Shown: piece by piece, positions 17,701 to 26,413 of the stretch | How the letters are laid out: each line of letters opens with the position of its first letter | Position numbering within the stretch: the stretch's first letter is position 1 | NCBI RefSeq assembly: GCF_005886535.1 | Contig: NZ_PNDS01000086.1 | Location: 1 to 46,253, forward strand | Direction: 5' to 3' | DNA: 46,253 bases | Source of the DNA: Pseudoalteromonas sp. S2755 | GTDB lineage: Bacteria > Pseudomonadota > Gammaproteobacteria > Enterobacterales > Alteromonadaceae | The notes under the pieces: generated by a model | Databases searched by the model: none | What the model was told of the DNA's origin: nothing | Seen by the model: only the letters and a program-made list of their open reading frames with translations | Program-made: the position numbers and the translations under genes

Positions 17701-20700
17701 ATGAAATTTTCCCATTTTTTCATTAAGCGCCCTATTTTTGCGGCGATGATGTCACTCGTGATATTAATTGCAGGGGCCATATCACTTTTCCAGCTTCCCG
17801 TGAGTGAGTATCCAGAGGTGGTACCGCCGACCGTTGTGGTATCTGCAACCTACCACGGCGCCAATCCAAAAGTCATTGCTGAAACCGTTGCAACGCCGCT
17901 TGAACAAGAGATCAATGGTGTTGAAAACATGCTGTATATGTTTTCTCAGGCAACCAGTGATGGCCGTTTAACGCTTACCGTGACTTTTGCACTTGGTACT
18001 GACTTGGACCGTGCCCAAGTTCAAGTACAAAACCGTGTAAATAGCGCTATTCCAAGATTACCGCAAGAAGTACAACGCTTAGGGGTTGTGGCTGAGAAGG
18101 CGTCACCAGATCTCACTATGGTGGTGCACTTGGTATCGCCACGTGGCTCGCATGATACAAGCTACCTCTCAAACTATGCTGATATTTATGTCAAAGATCA
18201 GATAGCACGCTTGCCAGGCGTTGGTGATGTAAAGCTATTCGGCGGCGGTAAGTACGCGTTGCGGATATGGCTAAACCCCGAGCAATTGGCTGAAAGAAGC
18301 TTAACCGCAAGCGATGTGGTTCGTGCAATCCAACAACAAAACCGCCAAGTAGCAGCTGGCTCTTTGGGTGCTCAACCCACAACGAATGAAAATCAATTCC
18401 AAATTCTGTTAAACGTTAAAGGTCGTTTGGCAGATACCAGTGAATTTGACAATATTATTGTTAGCGTATCGAGCGATGGCGCGATCACTAGACTCAAAGA
18501 TATTGGTCGAGTTGAACTTGGACAAGATAACTACGCGTTAAGAGCTTTGCTAGATGGAAACGAAGCGGTGGCAATGCCGATTTTCCAGCGTCCTGGTTCT
18601 AATGCGATAGAGCTGTCGGATCAGGTGCGTGAAACCATGAAAGAGTTATCGACTCGTTTTCCTGAAGGGGTTGAATACGATATTGTTTACGATCCGACAA
18701 TTTTTGTTCGCGGCTCAATCGATGCGGTAATTTCGACATTATTAGAAGCCATTGTCCTTGTGGTATTAGTCGTTATCTTATTCTTGCAAACATGGCGCGC
18801 TTCTATTATTCCGCTGGTGGCAGTGCCTGTATCGTTGGTTGGTACCTTTGCTGCAATGCAGTGGCTCGGTGTCTCTATCAATACTTTGTCGTTGTTTGGT
18901 TTGGTTCTAGCAATCGGTATCGTGGTCGATGACGCCATCGTCGTGGTTGAAAACGTTGAGCGTAATATTGAAAACGGTCTTGCGCCCTTCGAGGCCACTA
19001 AACAAGCGATGTCAGAGGTGACAGGCCCTATTATAGCGATTGCGTTGGTGCTTTGTGCGGTGTTTATTCCAACTGCATTTATTACCGGATTGTCAGGCCA
19101 GTTTTACAAACAGTTTGCCCTTACGATCACGATTTCGACGCTGATCTCGGCATTTAACTCATTAACATTATCACCAGCGCTAGCTGCACTACTGTTAAAG
19201 CCGCACGGTGCTAAACCAGACAAACTCACAATGGTATTAGATAAATTGTTTGGTCAGTGGCTATTCAAACCGTTTAATCGCTTTTTTGATAAGGCAGCTC
19301 ACGGCTATGTCGGACTGGTAAAGAAGCTTATTAGACTGAGCACCATTGTGTTGGTGGTCTATTTAGGGTTAATTTTTGCTACCACTAAGTTGTTTAGCAC
19401 AATTCCTGGTGGCTTTATTCCACAGCAGGACAAACAGTATCTTGTTGCGATTGCGCAACTGCCAGACGCTGCGAGTTTGGATAGAACAGAAGCCGTAGTA
19501 CGTGAGATGGAACAAATTGCACTACAGACATCAGGTGTTTTACATTCCGTGTCTTTCCCTGGGCTTTCAGTAAATGGCTTCACCAACAGTCCAAATAGCG
19601 GGATTGTATTTGTTGCCCTAGACAAATTTGAAAATCGCACATCGCCTGAGTTGTATGCGTCCTCAATCGCTGCGCAGCTTAATCAAAAGTTTGCCATCAT
19701 AGATGAAGCGTTTGTCGCGGTGTTCCCACCGCCACCAATTCAAGGCTTAGGCACGACTGGTGGTTTTAAACTGCAAATTGAAGATAGAGCAAACCTTGGC
19801 TTTGAGAAACTATTCTCGGATTTACAAGCAGTGATAGCAAAAGCGCAGCAACAACCGGAGCTAATGGGACTGTACTCAAGCTTTAGGATCCAAGTACCAC
19901 AAATGGACATTGATATCGACCGTGAGCAAGCAATGGTACAAGGTGTATCGCTCGAGGAGGTGTTTAATGCATTACAGATCTATTTAGGTTCAATGTACGT
20001 CAATGACTTTAACTTATTTGGCCGCACTTATCAGGTCACCGCTCAGGCTGACGCTAACTTTCGCTCAGATCCTGCACAAATTTTGTCGTATAAAGTAAGA
20101 AACAACTATGGTCAAATGGTGCCACTTGGCGCGGTACTTAAAGTCACGCCGACAACGGGACCTGACCGTGTGATGCATTATAACGGGTATCCTACTGCCG
20201 AGCTAAATGGCAGCCCTGCGCCCGGCTACTCTTCGGATCAAGCGCAAATGGCAATTGAAGCGGTGCTAAATGAAACGCTTAGCGAAGGCATGGCATTTGA
20301 GTGGACTGAAGTCACCTATCAGCAGATCCTCGCGGGTAACGTGATGGTGTATATCTTCCCACTGGTTGTACTCTTGGTGTTTATGGTTTTGGCATCGCAA
20401 TACGAAAGCCTAAAGCTACCCTTTGCAATCATCCTCATTGTACCAATGACCATACTGTCAGCGTTAGTTGGGGTGTGGCTAACAGGGGGTGACAATAATA
20501 TTTTTACCCAGATTGCACTTATCGTTTTGGTTGCTTTGGCGTGTAAAAATGCAATCCTAATGGTGGAATTTGCTAAAGAAGAATACGAGCAAGGCAAGAC
20601 TAATTTGGAGTCAATTATCGAGGCATGTAAACTACGGTTACGCCCTATTTTGATGACGTCGATTGCCTTCACCGCAGGGGTTGTACCTCTGGTACTTGCA

Positions 20701-20883
20701 ACTGGTGCGGGTGCTGAAATGCGCGAAACCATGGGCATTGCAGTATTTTCAGGGATGATTGGGGTTACCTTATTTGGTCTATTGTTTACGCCTATTTTCT
20801 TTATGGCGATGACTAAGCGATTATACACACCAAAAATACGCAAAGCACAGAGTCCCCCTAATACTATTCCTGTAAAGGAATAA
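17701..20883 (+). CDS. RND multidrug efflux permease, HAE-1 family, MexF-like
   Basis: A 1060-residue inner-membrane pump, full length for the AcrB/MexF family. It starts MKFSHFFIKRPIFAAMMSLV and has twelve predicted membrane segments: one at the N-terminus, a porter domain (about 40-330), segments 2-6, a repeat of the same plan, and segments 8-12. The proton-relay pair is visible in segment 4 (GIVVDDAIVVVENVERN). QLPVSEYPEVVPP is typical of MexF-like members. It exports hydrophobic drugs or metabolites by proton antiport together with the adaptor just upstream. Translation is coupled to the adaptor (stop and start two bases apart). A terminator follows. Confidence 0.94.
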   Translation: MKFSHFFIKRPIFAAMMSLVILIAGAISLFQLPVSEYPEVVPPTVVVSATYHGANPKVIAETVATPLEQEINGVENMLYMFSQATSDGRLTLTVTFALGTDLDRAQVQVQNRVNSAIPRLPQEVQRLGVVAEKASPDLTMVVHLVSPRGSHDTSYLSNYADIYVKDQIARLPGVGDVKLFGGGKYALRIWLNPEQLAERSLTASDVVRAIQQQNRQVAAGSLGAQPTTNENQFQILLNVKGRLADTSEFDNIIVSVSSDGAITRLKDIGRVELGQDNYALRALLDGNEAVAMPIFQRPGSNAIELSDQVRETMKELSTRFPEGVEYDIVYDPTIFVRGSIDAVISTLLEAIVLVVLVVILFLQTWRASIIPLVAVPVSLVGTFAAMQWLGVSINTLSLFGLVLAIGIVVDDAIVVVENVERNIENGLAPFEATKQAMSEVTGPIIAIALVLCAVFIPTAFITGLSGQFYKQFALTITISTLISAFNSLTLSPALAALLLKPHGAKPDKLTMVLDKLFGQWLFKPFNRFFDKAAHGYVGLVKKLIRLSTIVLVVYLGLIFATTKLFSTIPGGFIPQQDKQYLVAIAQLPDAASLDRTEAVVREMEQIALQTSGVLHSVSFPGLSVNGFTNSPNSGIVFVALDKFENRTSPELYASSIAAQLNQKFAIIDEAFVAVFPPPPIQGLGTTGGFKLQIEDRANLGFEKLFSDLQAVIAKAQQQPELMGLYSSFRIQVPQMDIDIDREQAMVQGVSLEEVFNALQIYLGSMYVNDFNLFGRTYQVTAQADANFRSDPAQILSYKVRNNYGQMVPLGAVLKVTPTTGPDRVMHYNGYPTAELNGSPAPGYSSDQAQMAIEAVLNETLSEGMAFEWTEVTYQQILAGNVMVYIFPLVVLLVFMVLASQYESLKLPFAIILIVPMTILSALVGVWLTGGDNNIFTQIALIVLVALACKNAILMVEFAKEEYEQGKTNLESIIEACKLRLRPILMTSIAFTAGVVPLVLATGAGAEMRETMGIAVFSGMIGVTLFGLLFTPIFFMAMTKRLYTPKIRKAQSPPNTIPVKE

Positions 20884-20900
20884 TTATGTAATCATGTTTT

Positions 20901-20921
20901 AAGGCCCATTGGGCCTTTTTT
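20901..20921 (+). terminator. Rho-independent terminator after the MexF-like pump
   Basis: AAGGCCC, ATT, GGGCCTT is a perfect 7-base stem followed by T residues, 17 bases after the stop. Confidence 0.92.
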
Positions 20922-21020
20922 ATGCTGCTTTTTATTGCCTTGTAACCGCACTATTCACCTTAACTTCATCCGTTTACGATAGATTATCAGATACCGTCTT
21001 TTTCTCGCCGGAGTCTGTTT

Positions 21021-21389
21021 ATGAAATCTCAAATTGCCTTTGCTGTTTTAATTGCTGCTGTTCTTAGTGCGTGTGGCGAGGACATATCAAATCGTAAAGT
21101 TGAGCTTAGTGAAACACTTAGTCGCTATCAATGCGATAATAATTCGGTGATAAAGGTTGACTACAACGACAGTGATAAGGCAACTATCCATTTTAACGAA
21201 CAGGTGGTTAAGATGAAAATTGCTCGTTCAGCCAGCGGCGCAAAATATCAGGGTGATGGGTTTGTGTGGTGGACAAAAAATGACGAAGGTATGTTGCTTA
21301 GACAGGAAGAAGATAAAAACAACCGCATCATCGCGCGTTGCGAGATGCGGCCCAATGAAGCCTTAACAGTGAAGGCACAATCAAACTGA
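21021..21389 (+). CDS. MliC-family lysozyme inhibitor lipoprotein
   Basis: A 122-residue lipoprotein with lipobox LSAC at Cys18. The mature part has the MliC/PliC pattern: RYQCDNNSVIKVDYN, a KATIHF strand, SASGAKYQGDGFVWWTKNDEG and a late cysteine (IIARCEMR) that would pair with the first. The SGxxY segment is the one known to insert into the lysozyme active site in this family. These proteins sit in the outer membrane and protect against host or competitor C-type lysozyme. It is a single-gene unit after the RND pump terminator. Confidence 0.8.
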   Translation: MKSQIAFAVLIAAVLSACGEDISNRKVELSETLSRYQCDNNSVIKVDYNDSDKATIHFNEQVVKMKIARSASGAKYQGDGFVWWTKNDEGMLLRQEEDKNNRIIARCEMRPNEALTVKAQSN

Positions 21390-21443
21390 TTATAAATGCT
21401 CGTCTCAGTAGGCAACGTCACTTATATATAGAATTAGGATGTC

Positions 21444-21872
21444 TTATATCGACAACTTTTCAGGTGTAGCTAAAGTACTTTTTACAAACTCAATGGCAGC
21501 GCTTACATCAGCAAATAAAACTTGATCTAATGGCTCAGGCATACCAATTTCTTTGCGCATTTTTTCAGTCTGACTTTTCGCAATTGCCGACTTCAATACA
21601 TATGCAGCACTAACACAGCCTAACTGCAAACAGCGTTTTGCTGTCTTTACCAGTAACTTGTAAGCTTCTGGTGTCGCAGCTATGGCCTTTTCCGAATAAC
21701 TTACGTAACCCCATGTCGAAGAATGAATCTCAGCTCGACACTGTTCTAATGCCCTAGAAAAATAATGGATCATAGATTCATTGATATTTCCTTCGAAACA
21801 GGCAAAGAGGATATTTTGCTCGGTCCAGAGGGTTACTTTCCCGCACCGAGTTTGATAACTATATTTTGACAT
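21444..21872 (-). CDS. Small hypothetical cytoplasmic protein, STAS-like fold possible
   Basis: A 142-residue protein with no signal peptide or membrane segment. It alternates strands and helices (KVTLWTEQNILFACFEGNIN, SRALEQCRAEI, WGYVSYSEKAI, AYKLLVKTAKRC, VSAAYVLKSAIAKS, VLFADVSAAIEFVKS), a spacing that recalls STAS/SpoIIAA-like domains. I do not recognise a named family. It is on the same strand as secF, but a strong terminator separates them. It is convergent with the MliC-like gene. Confidence 0.7.
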   Translation of the reverse strand: MSKYSYQTRCGKVTLWTEQNILFACFEGNINESMIHYFSRALEQCRAEIHSSTWGYVSYSEKAIAATPEAYKLLVKTAKRCLQLGCVSAAYVLKSAIAKSQTEKMRKEIGMPEPLDQVLFADVSAAIEFVKSTLATPEKLSI

Positions 21873-21923
21873 TAATCCTTATCCAGCTCCTTTCGAAGAG
21901 TGAATTATACATCAGCACGACAA

Positions 21924-21956
21924 GGTTAAAAAAGAGCAAGTGCTACTTTTTTAACC
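21924..21956 (-). terminator. Terminator after secF
   Basis: GGTTAAAAAAG (21924-21934) pairs with CTTTTTTAACC (21946-21956), and the loop can extend the stem (AGCA/TGCT). On the minus strand the 3' arm is T-rich. It lies 18 bases after the secF stop. Confidence 0.8.
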
Positions 21957-21973
21957 TAAATTGTATCTAAAAC

Positions 21974-22885
21974 TTATGGTTCAGCAAGTTGCTGTTTCGC
22001 TGCCTCAGACTCTTCTTTTAAGTAGTTATTAAATGACAAGCCTAAAAACTGCGGTAAAGTTGCGCTAATTGCCAATGAAGACAAAGTACCGATGAGAATG
22101 CCACAACACAACGCCATGGCAAAACTATTAAGTCCTGCGCCGCCTAACCACCATATCGCTAACACTGTTGTGAGCGTCGTTAATGAGGTGATAAGCGTGC
22201 GGCTCATTGAATCCTTTATCGCTTGGTCTATGATATTGCCCACGGGACTGGTTTTCCACTGCTCTTCGAACAAAAGCTCCCTAACTCTGTCACCGATGAC
22301 AATCGAATCGTTGAGTGAGTAACCGATAATCGCCAGCAGCGCTGCAAGCACAGTTAAGTCAAACTCTACTTGCGTTATTGCAAACAAGCCAAGCGTCACA
22401 ATCACATCGTGAAAAAGCGCGATACTTGCGGAGACAGCCAAGCGCCACTCAAATCTAAACGCCAAGTAAATCAATATACTAATTAATGCGAATATGCCTG
22501 CAAGGCCACCTTGCTCAATTAACTCATTACCCACCTGCGCACCAAGATAACTGGCGTCTAACACACTTGCTTGCCATTGTGTTTCAAGTCCTTCGATCCA
22601 CTGTTTAACGTGTGTTTCATCGGTGGACTGAGGAGTTTGGAAAACTCGCCAGCTACCATCGTTTTGTAGAGAGATTCGCGCGTTTTGAACACCAAGCTCA
22701 GCTAGCTTTTTTTGCATTTCTACATGGCTTTTTTGCTTGGGTAAGTCGATAACCGTAACGTAACCGCCGGTAAAGTCTTGACCTAATACAATGCCTTGTT
22801 GGGTGATGGCTATGAGACTTGCAAGGACAAGTAACAATCCAGAAATTAGCCCGACGAATCTTGCTTTTTGCGTTTTACTTGTCAT
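21974..22885 (-). CDS. secF: Protein-export membrane protein SecF, second paralogue
   Basis: A 303-residue inner-membrane protein with six membrane segments and a periplasmic loop after the first. It has GQDFTGGYVT (family GxDFTGG) and the segment-4 motif IIGYSLNDSIVIGDRVREL, where the usual form is closer to NDTIVVFDRIRE. With SecD it uses the ion gradient to pull preproteins across the membrane and to recycle SecA/SecYEG. It starts one base after the secD stop, so the two are translationally coupled. The usual neighbours (tgt, yajC) are missing, as in the second SecDF set of Vibrio and related genera. Confidence 0.9.
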   Translation of the reverse strand: MTSKTQKARFVGLISGLLLVLASLIAITQQGIVLGQDFTGGYVTVIDLPKQKSHVEMQKKLAELGVQNARISLQNDGSWRVFQTPQSTDETHVKQWIEGLETQWQASVLDASYLGAQVGNELIEQGGLAGIFALISILIYLAFRFEWRLAVSASIALFHDVIVTLGLFAITQVEFDLTVLAALLAIIGYSLNDSIVIGDRVRELLFEEQWKTSPVGNIIDQAIKDSMSRTLITSLTTLTTVLAIWWLGGAGLNSFAMALCCGILIGTLSSLAISATLPQFLGLSFNNYLKEESEAAKQQLAEP

Positions 22886-22886
22886 T

Positions 22887-24719
22887 TTACTTTACGCCTT
22901 TACGTGATTTTGAATAAAGAGATTCTGATAACATGCCGGAGACAACCACACCGGCGAAAATACTGGTTACTATGCCCAGCGCCAAAGTGATCGCAAACCC
23001 TTTTACTGGTCCATAACCGATACCAAGTAGGATAAGCGCAGTTATCATCGTGGTTAAGTTAGCATCGATAATACTCGACATGGCTTGTTGATAACCTTGC
23101 TTTAATGCAGTAGCCATCCCAATGCCTTTACGCCTTAATTCGCGAACTCGCTCAAAAATAATAACATTGGTGTCGACCGCCATACCGATAGTTAAAACTA
23201 GGCCCGCAATGCCGGGTAAGGTAAGCACAACACCAGGAAGCAGCGACATTAATCCTATCAGGCAGACTAAGTTCACCAGTAATGAGGTAATGGCCACTGC
23301 GCCTAGTTTGCGATACCACACTGCCATAAACAGTAAAGTTAGGCTCAACCCTAATGCCAATGCTTTAAAGCCACTTTCAATATTCTTTTCACCCAATGAA
23401 GGACCAATGGTTTGCTCTTTGACGATAGTGATTGGTGCATCAAGAGAACCTGCCCGCAGTAATAGCGCTAATTCCTGCGCGTGTTCCATTGACTGCATAT
23501 TGGTAATACTAAATTGAGTATTTAATACTTGTTGAATAGTGGCGACTGAAATCACTTCGGTGTTGCGCTTAATCTCTCCTTTTGTATCTGCGTAATATTC
23601 GCTGAATACGGTGGCCATTGGTTTTCCAACATTGTTTCTAGAAAATCGGTTTATCTTTTCACCACCTTGAGAAGATAAAAATAGTTGCACTAAAGGTTTT
23701 CCGTATTCGTCTCGTCCTCCGGTTGCAGACTCAATTTCATCCCCGCCAAAAATAGCAACTGGGTCGATAGAAACCAAAGCGCCAGATTTATCCTTTAATT
23801 TTTGACCTCCCACTTCCTGTAATGCATGAAAAGAAAGCTTTGCTGTTGCACCGATAATACGTTTGGCTTGTTCTGGGTCTTGCACGCCAGGTAATTCAAT
23901 TCGTATATAATTAGTGCCTTGACGTTGCGTAACCGCTTCTGTGATCCCGAGTTCTTCAATACGCGAACGTAAAGTTGACAGTGCTTGGGTCATTAACTGC
24001 TTATCGAACTCTGCTTTTTTCTCTTCGGCAAAACGGAAGTTCACTTTCGTTAAACTACCTTGCTTATGAGTTGTACTGGCAAATTGTGGATAAAGGTCGC
24101 GCAGTGTCGCCGTGATCGCAACGAGTTCATTTTGCCCTTGCGCTTTTGCGATGATCTCAACCTGCTCCCCATTGATAACTTGAGGAATAGATAGGTTACG
24201 ATAACGATTTTTGATCCGTAAGCTATTGGCTTCGTCTGCGAGTGACTGCAGTTTATTTTGTTCCGCTTGTTCTGTGTCAACCCTGAGTACGAACAACACG
24301 CCGCCGTCCAAGTCGAGTCCAAGCTTAATCGGTTTGAGTCCAGTGGCTTCTAACCACTGCGGCATCGTTGAAGCACTAACTACCTTAACATTTAGCTTGG
24401 AGTAAGAATCTGCCATATACGCACGTGCCTCGGCGGTTAGCGTGCGGTTTTTAAGTTCAACCAAATAGCCCTCTTGATGAGACTCTATTTGCTTGATTTT
24501 GAATCCTTCTCCTTCTAACTGAGATTTAAGCTCAGGCAGCGACAGAGACAGAACCTCGTTACTACTTGCTTGAATTTGAATCAAATTCTTATTGGGATAC
24601 ACGTTTGGTAGTGCACAAAGGATCAACAAGAACACAATAAGCGCAGTAAAAAAGCGCTTTGCACGCGCGTTGGTACCACGAGGGGTTGATGGCCTCGTTG
24701 ACGAATTTATATCTTTCAT
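22887..24719 (-). CDS. secD: Protein translocase subunit SecD, second paralogue
   Basis: A 610-residue protein. One N-terminal membrane segment (about 25-42) is followed by a large periplasmic region (P1 domain) with GLDLDGGVLF and ELPGVQDPEQAKRIIGATAK, then five membrane segments with the hallmark TIGMAVDTNVIIFERVREL. A basic N-terminal tail of some 20 residues (MKDINSSTRPSTPRGTNARA) is longer than in classical SecD. It works with SecF encoded just downstream. Absence of yajC and tgt suggests this is the accessory SecDF rather than the housekeeping copy. Ion choice (H or Na) cannot be read from the sequence. Confidence 0.9.
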   Translation of the reverse strand: MKDINSSTRPSTPRGTNARAKRFFTALIVFLLILCALPNVYPNKNLIQIQASSNEVLSLSLPELKSQLEGEGFKIKQIESHQEGYLVELKNRTLTAEARAYMADSYSKLNVKVVSASTMPQWLEATGLKPIKLGLDLDGGVLFVLRVDTEQAEQNKLQSLADEANSLRIKNRYRNLSIPQVINGEQVEIIAKAQGQNELVAITATLRDLYPQFASTTHKQGSLTKVNFRFAEEKKAEFDKQLMTQALSTLRSRIEELGITEAVTQRQGTNYIRIELPGVQDPEQAKRIIGATAKLSFHALQEVGGQKLKDKSGALVSIDPVAIFGGDEIESATGGRDEYGKPLVQLFLSSQGGEKINRFSRNNVGKPMATVFSEYYADTKGEIKRNTEVISVATIQQVLNTQFSITNMQSMEHAQELALLLRAGSLDAPITIVKEQTIGPSLGEKNIESGFKALALGLSLTLLFMAVWYRKLGAVAITSLLVNLVCLIGLMSLLPGVVLTLPGIAGLVLTIGMAVDTNVIIFERVRELRRKGIGMATALKQGYQQAMSSIIDANLTTMITALILLGIGYGPVKGFAITLALGIVTSIFAGVVVSGMLSESLYSKSRKGVK

Positions 24720-24837
24720 ATTTTTCTCATTATCTATCTGAGCGATACCGATTTACTAACGAATACTGGTCATACAGACGTTAGGGTGCTGGTATCAAAA
24801 ACTACTATTTAGGTGGTCTATTGGTAGTAGATAATGA

Positions 24838-25314
24838 TTAAGAGGCGAAGTTGAGGCTGCCTTTGAAGGTTAAGTTTGCCGGCTTACAGTTGTCGATAAA
24901 GCCATTATTTGGCCGAGTATCACACATATACCAAGGTACAGGTTTAGGTCTATTGATGTCATAGACTGAGGCCGGTACATATTTTTCTGCTGCAAGCTCA
25001 AATACAAGCGCATATTCGGCTTGTTGTTTAGGATGCAGAAAATAACTAGGGTGACTAGTACGCTCACGTTCCGGCAATAAGCCCTTTTCGTGATGCGTGG
25101 TTTCACCACTGAGCTTTATTGGACTCGCAGGACTTGGCTTACTGGGTAACTGATTGGAGTCAGCGGGGCCCTTTTGGGTGATGTTTTCGAAGCTTGTGCT
25201 ATTCGTATCGGAAGTATGGGATAAGTGAGTATCAGGCGTTCCTGTCGCGCACGCAGCAGCCACCCATAACAACATGAGTAATGACATAACGGCGAAAAAG
25301 TGAAAACGCTTCAT
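24838..25314 (-). CDS. Proline/serine-rich secreted hypothetical protein
   Basis: A 158-residue protein with an N-terminal hydrophobic segment (residues 4-21) ending VAAACATG, either a signal peptide or a poor lipobox at Cys22. A low-complexity Ser/Thr/Pro linker follows (about 25-80), then a small C-terminal region with PWYMCDTRPNNGFIDNCK, whose two cysteines may form a disulphide. I do not recognise a family. It sits between HU and secD on the same strand with more than 100 bases on either side, so it is probably its own unit. Confidence 0.65.
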   Translation of the reverse strand: MKRFHFFAVMSLLMLLWVAAACATGTPDTHLSHTSDTNSTSFENITQKGPADSNQLPSKPSPASPIKLSGETTHHEKGLLPERERTSHPSYFLHPKQQAEYALVFELAAEKYVPASVYDINRPKPVPWYMCDTRPNNGFIDNCKPANLTFKGSLNFAS

Positions 25315-25413
25315 GAAAACTGATTAAACAACTTATTAGATAAAAATACGAGATTGGGGTGATAGTAGCAAATTCAAGATAGCGCTATCAATTATAATGA
25401 ATATGAGAGGCAT

Positions 25414-25441
25414 AAAAAAACCTCCGACTTGGGAGGTTTTT
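25414..25441 (-). terminator. Terminator after the HU gene
   Basis: CCTCC (25421-25425) pairs with GGAGG (25432-25436), flanked by A7 and T5 runs that extend the stem. It works on the minus strand, 18 bases after the HU stop, and could also work on the plus strand. Confidence 0.9.
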
Positions 25442-25458
25442 CTCGTCCAGCGAGTGGA

Positions 25459-25734
25459 TTAAGGATTTACTTGGTCTTTTAGGCCTTTACCTGCTTTGAA
25501 CGAAGGAATGTTCGCAGCTGGGATTTGGATTTCAGCGCCAGTTTGTGGGTTACGACCAGTACGCGCAGCGCGTTCTTTTACTGAGAATGTGCCAAAACCA
25601 ACTAAAGCAACAGAACCGCCATCTTTTAGTGTGTTAGTTACTGCGCCAGTAAACGCTTCTAAAGCACGAGTTGCCGCTGCTTTTGAAATCTCTGCGTCTG
25701 CCGCCATCTTTTCAACTAGTTGAGCTTTATTCAT
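25459..25734 (-). CDS. hupB: DNA-binding protein HU-beta
   Basis: A 91-residue histone-like protein, full length. It begins [20 protein letters not shown] and has [20 protein letters not shown] and [20 protein letters not shown], the beta-ribbon DNA-binding arm of HU. The [20 protein letters not shown] stretch is closer to E. coli HupB than to HupA. HU bends and compacts DNA as a dimer and helps replication, recombination and repair. It is a single-gene unit with its own terminator. In many gammaproteobacteria hupB follows lon and precedes a PpiD-type gene; here that context is absent. Confidence 0.95.
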   Translation of the reverse strand: MNKAQLVEKMAADAEISKAAATRALEAFTGAVTNTLKDGGSVALVGFGTFSVKERAARTGRNPQTGAEIQIPAANIPSFKAGKGLKDQVNP

Positions 25735-25888
25735 TATTAGATTCCTATAACTTTATAATTTGCCTAAGCAAAACCTATGTTTATGCATTTTGCGTTTATG
25801 TGCAACCCCAAAATTGCGAAATTCGACGAAATATTTATTATTTTATTGTGTTTCGCCCCGGATCCTGTGGGTTTGTAATCAAACGCTA

Positions 25889-26413
25889 TCAATTTGCTGG
25901 CGACTGCGCAAGCTTTGTACCCCATAAAATGCGATTAAAACTCACTATCAGGTAGAACCCCACACTCCACAGTGCGCCAAATGCTGGCCAAAAAATGTAC
26001 CAAGGCATTGAGATAGAAACTACATCAAAATTAGCAGCACCAAGATAGCTAGGTGGCGCGCAGACCAAAAATACCACTAATAATATCGGCGCTTTGAGGG
26101 TTAACAGTTTGGAAAGTGCATTATTTACTGTCAGCACCAATGCTATCCACAAAACCCAGAGCCAAAGCGGAAGTAATTCACTACCTTGGTAACTAATAAG
26201 CTGGGTTTTGACCGCAATTAATTCAATGCCCATTCCTATGGTGGAGCCCACGAGCGCGAGCACCAAATTGAGGCGCTTATTTTGGTGACCCGCGAGCATA
26301 ACCAGACAGCCAACTAACATAAACCAAAGCGCGTCTGCTTGAAAAAACAATGCTGCAAACCAAATACTTTGGAAAAGTAGCGCGTTAGTAATCCAATGTT
26401 TGAGTACAGACAT
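25889..26413 (-). CDS. DUF2878 family membrane protein
   Basis: A 174-residue protein with five or six hydrophobic segments, matching the DUF2878 family of small inner-membrane proteins. Its start overlaps the end of the CFA-synthase-like gene by 29 bases, so it is the last gene of the RpoE-ChrR operon. In other marine gammaproteobacteria the same family is found next to the same lipid-modification genes. Its function is not known; a role in handling the modified lipids or their precursors in the inner membrane is an inference from context. Confidence 0.82.
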   Translation of the reverse strand: MSVLKHWITNALLFQSIWFAALFFQADALWFMLVGCLVMLAGHQNKRLNLVLALVGSTIGMGIELIAVKTQLISYQGSELLPLWLWVLWIALVLTVNNALSKLLTLKAPILLVVFLVCAPPSYLGAANFDVVSISMPWYIFWPAFGALWSVGFYLIVSFNRILWGTKLAQSPAN

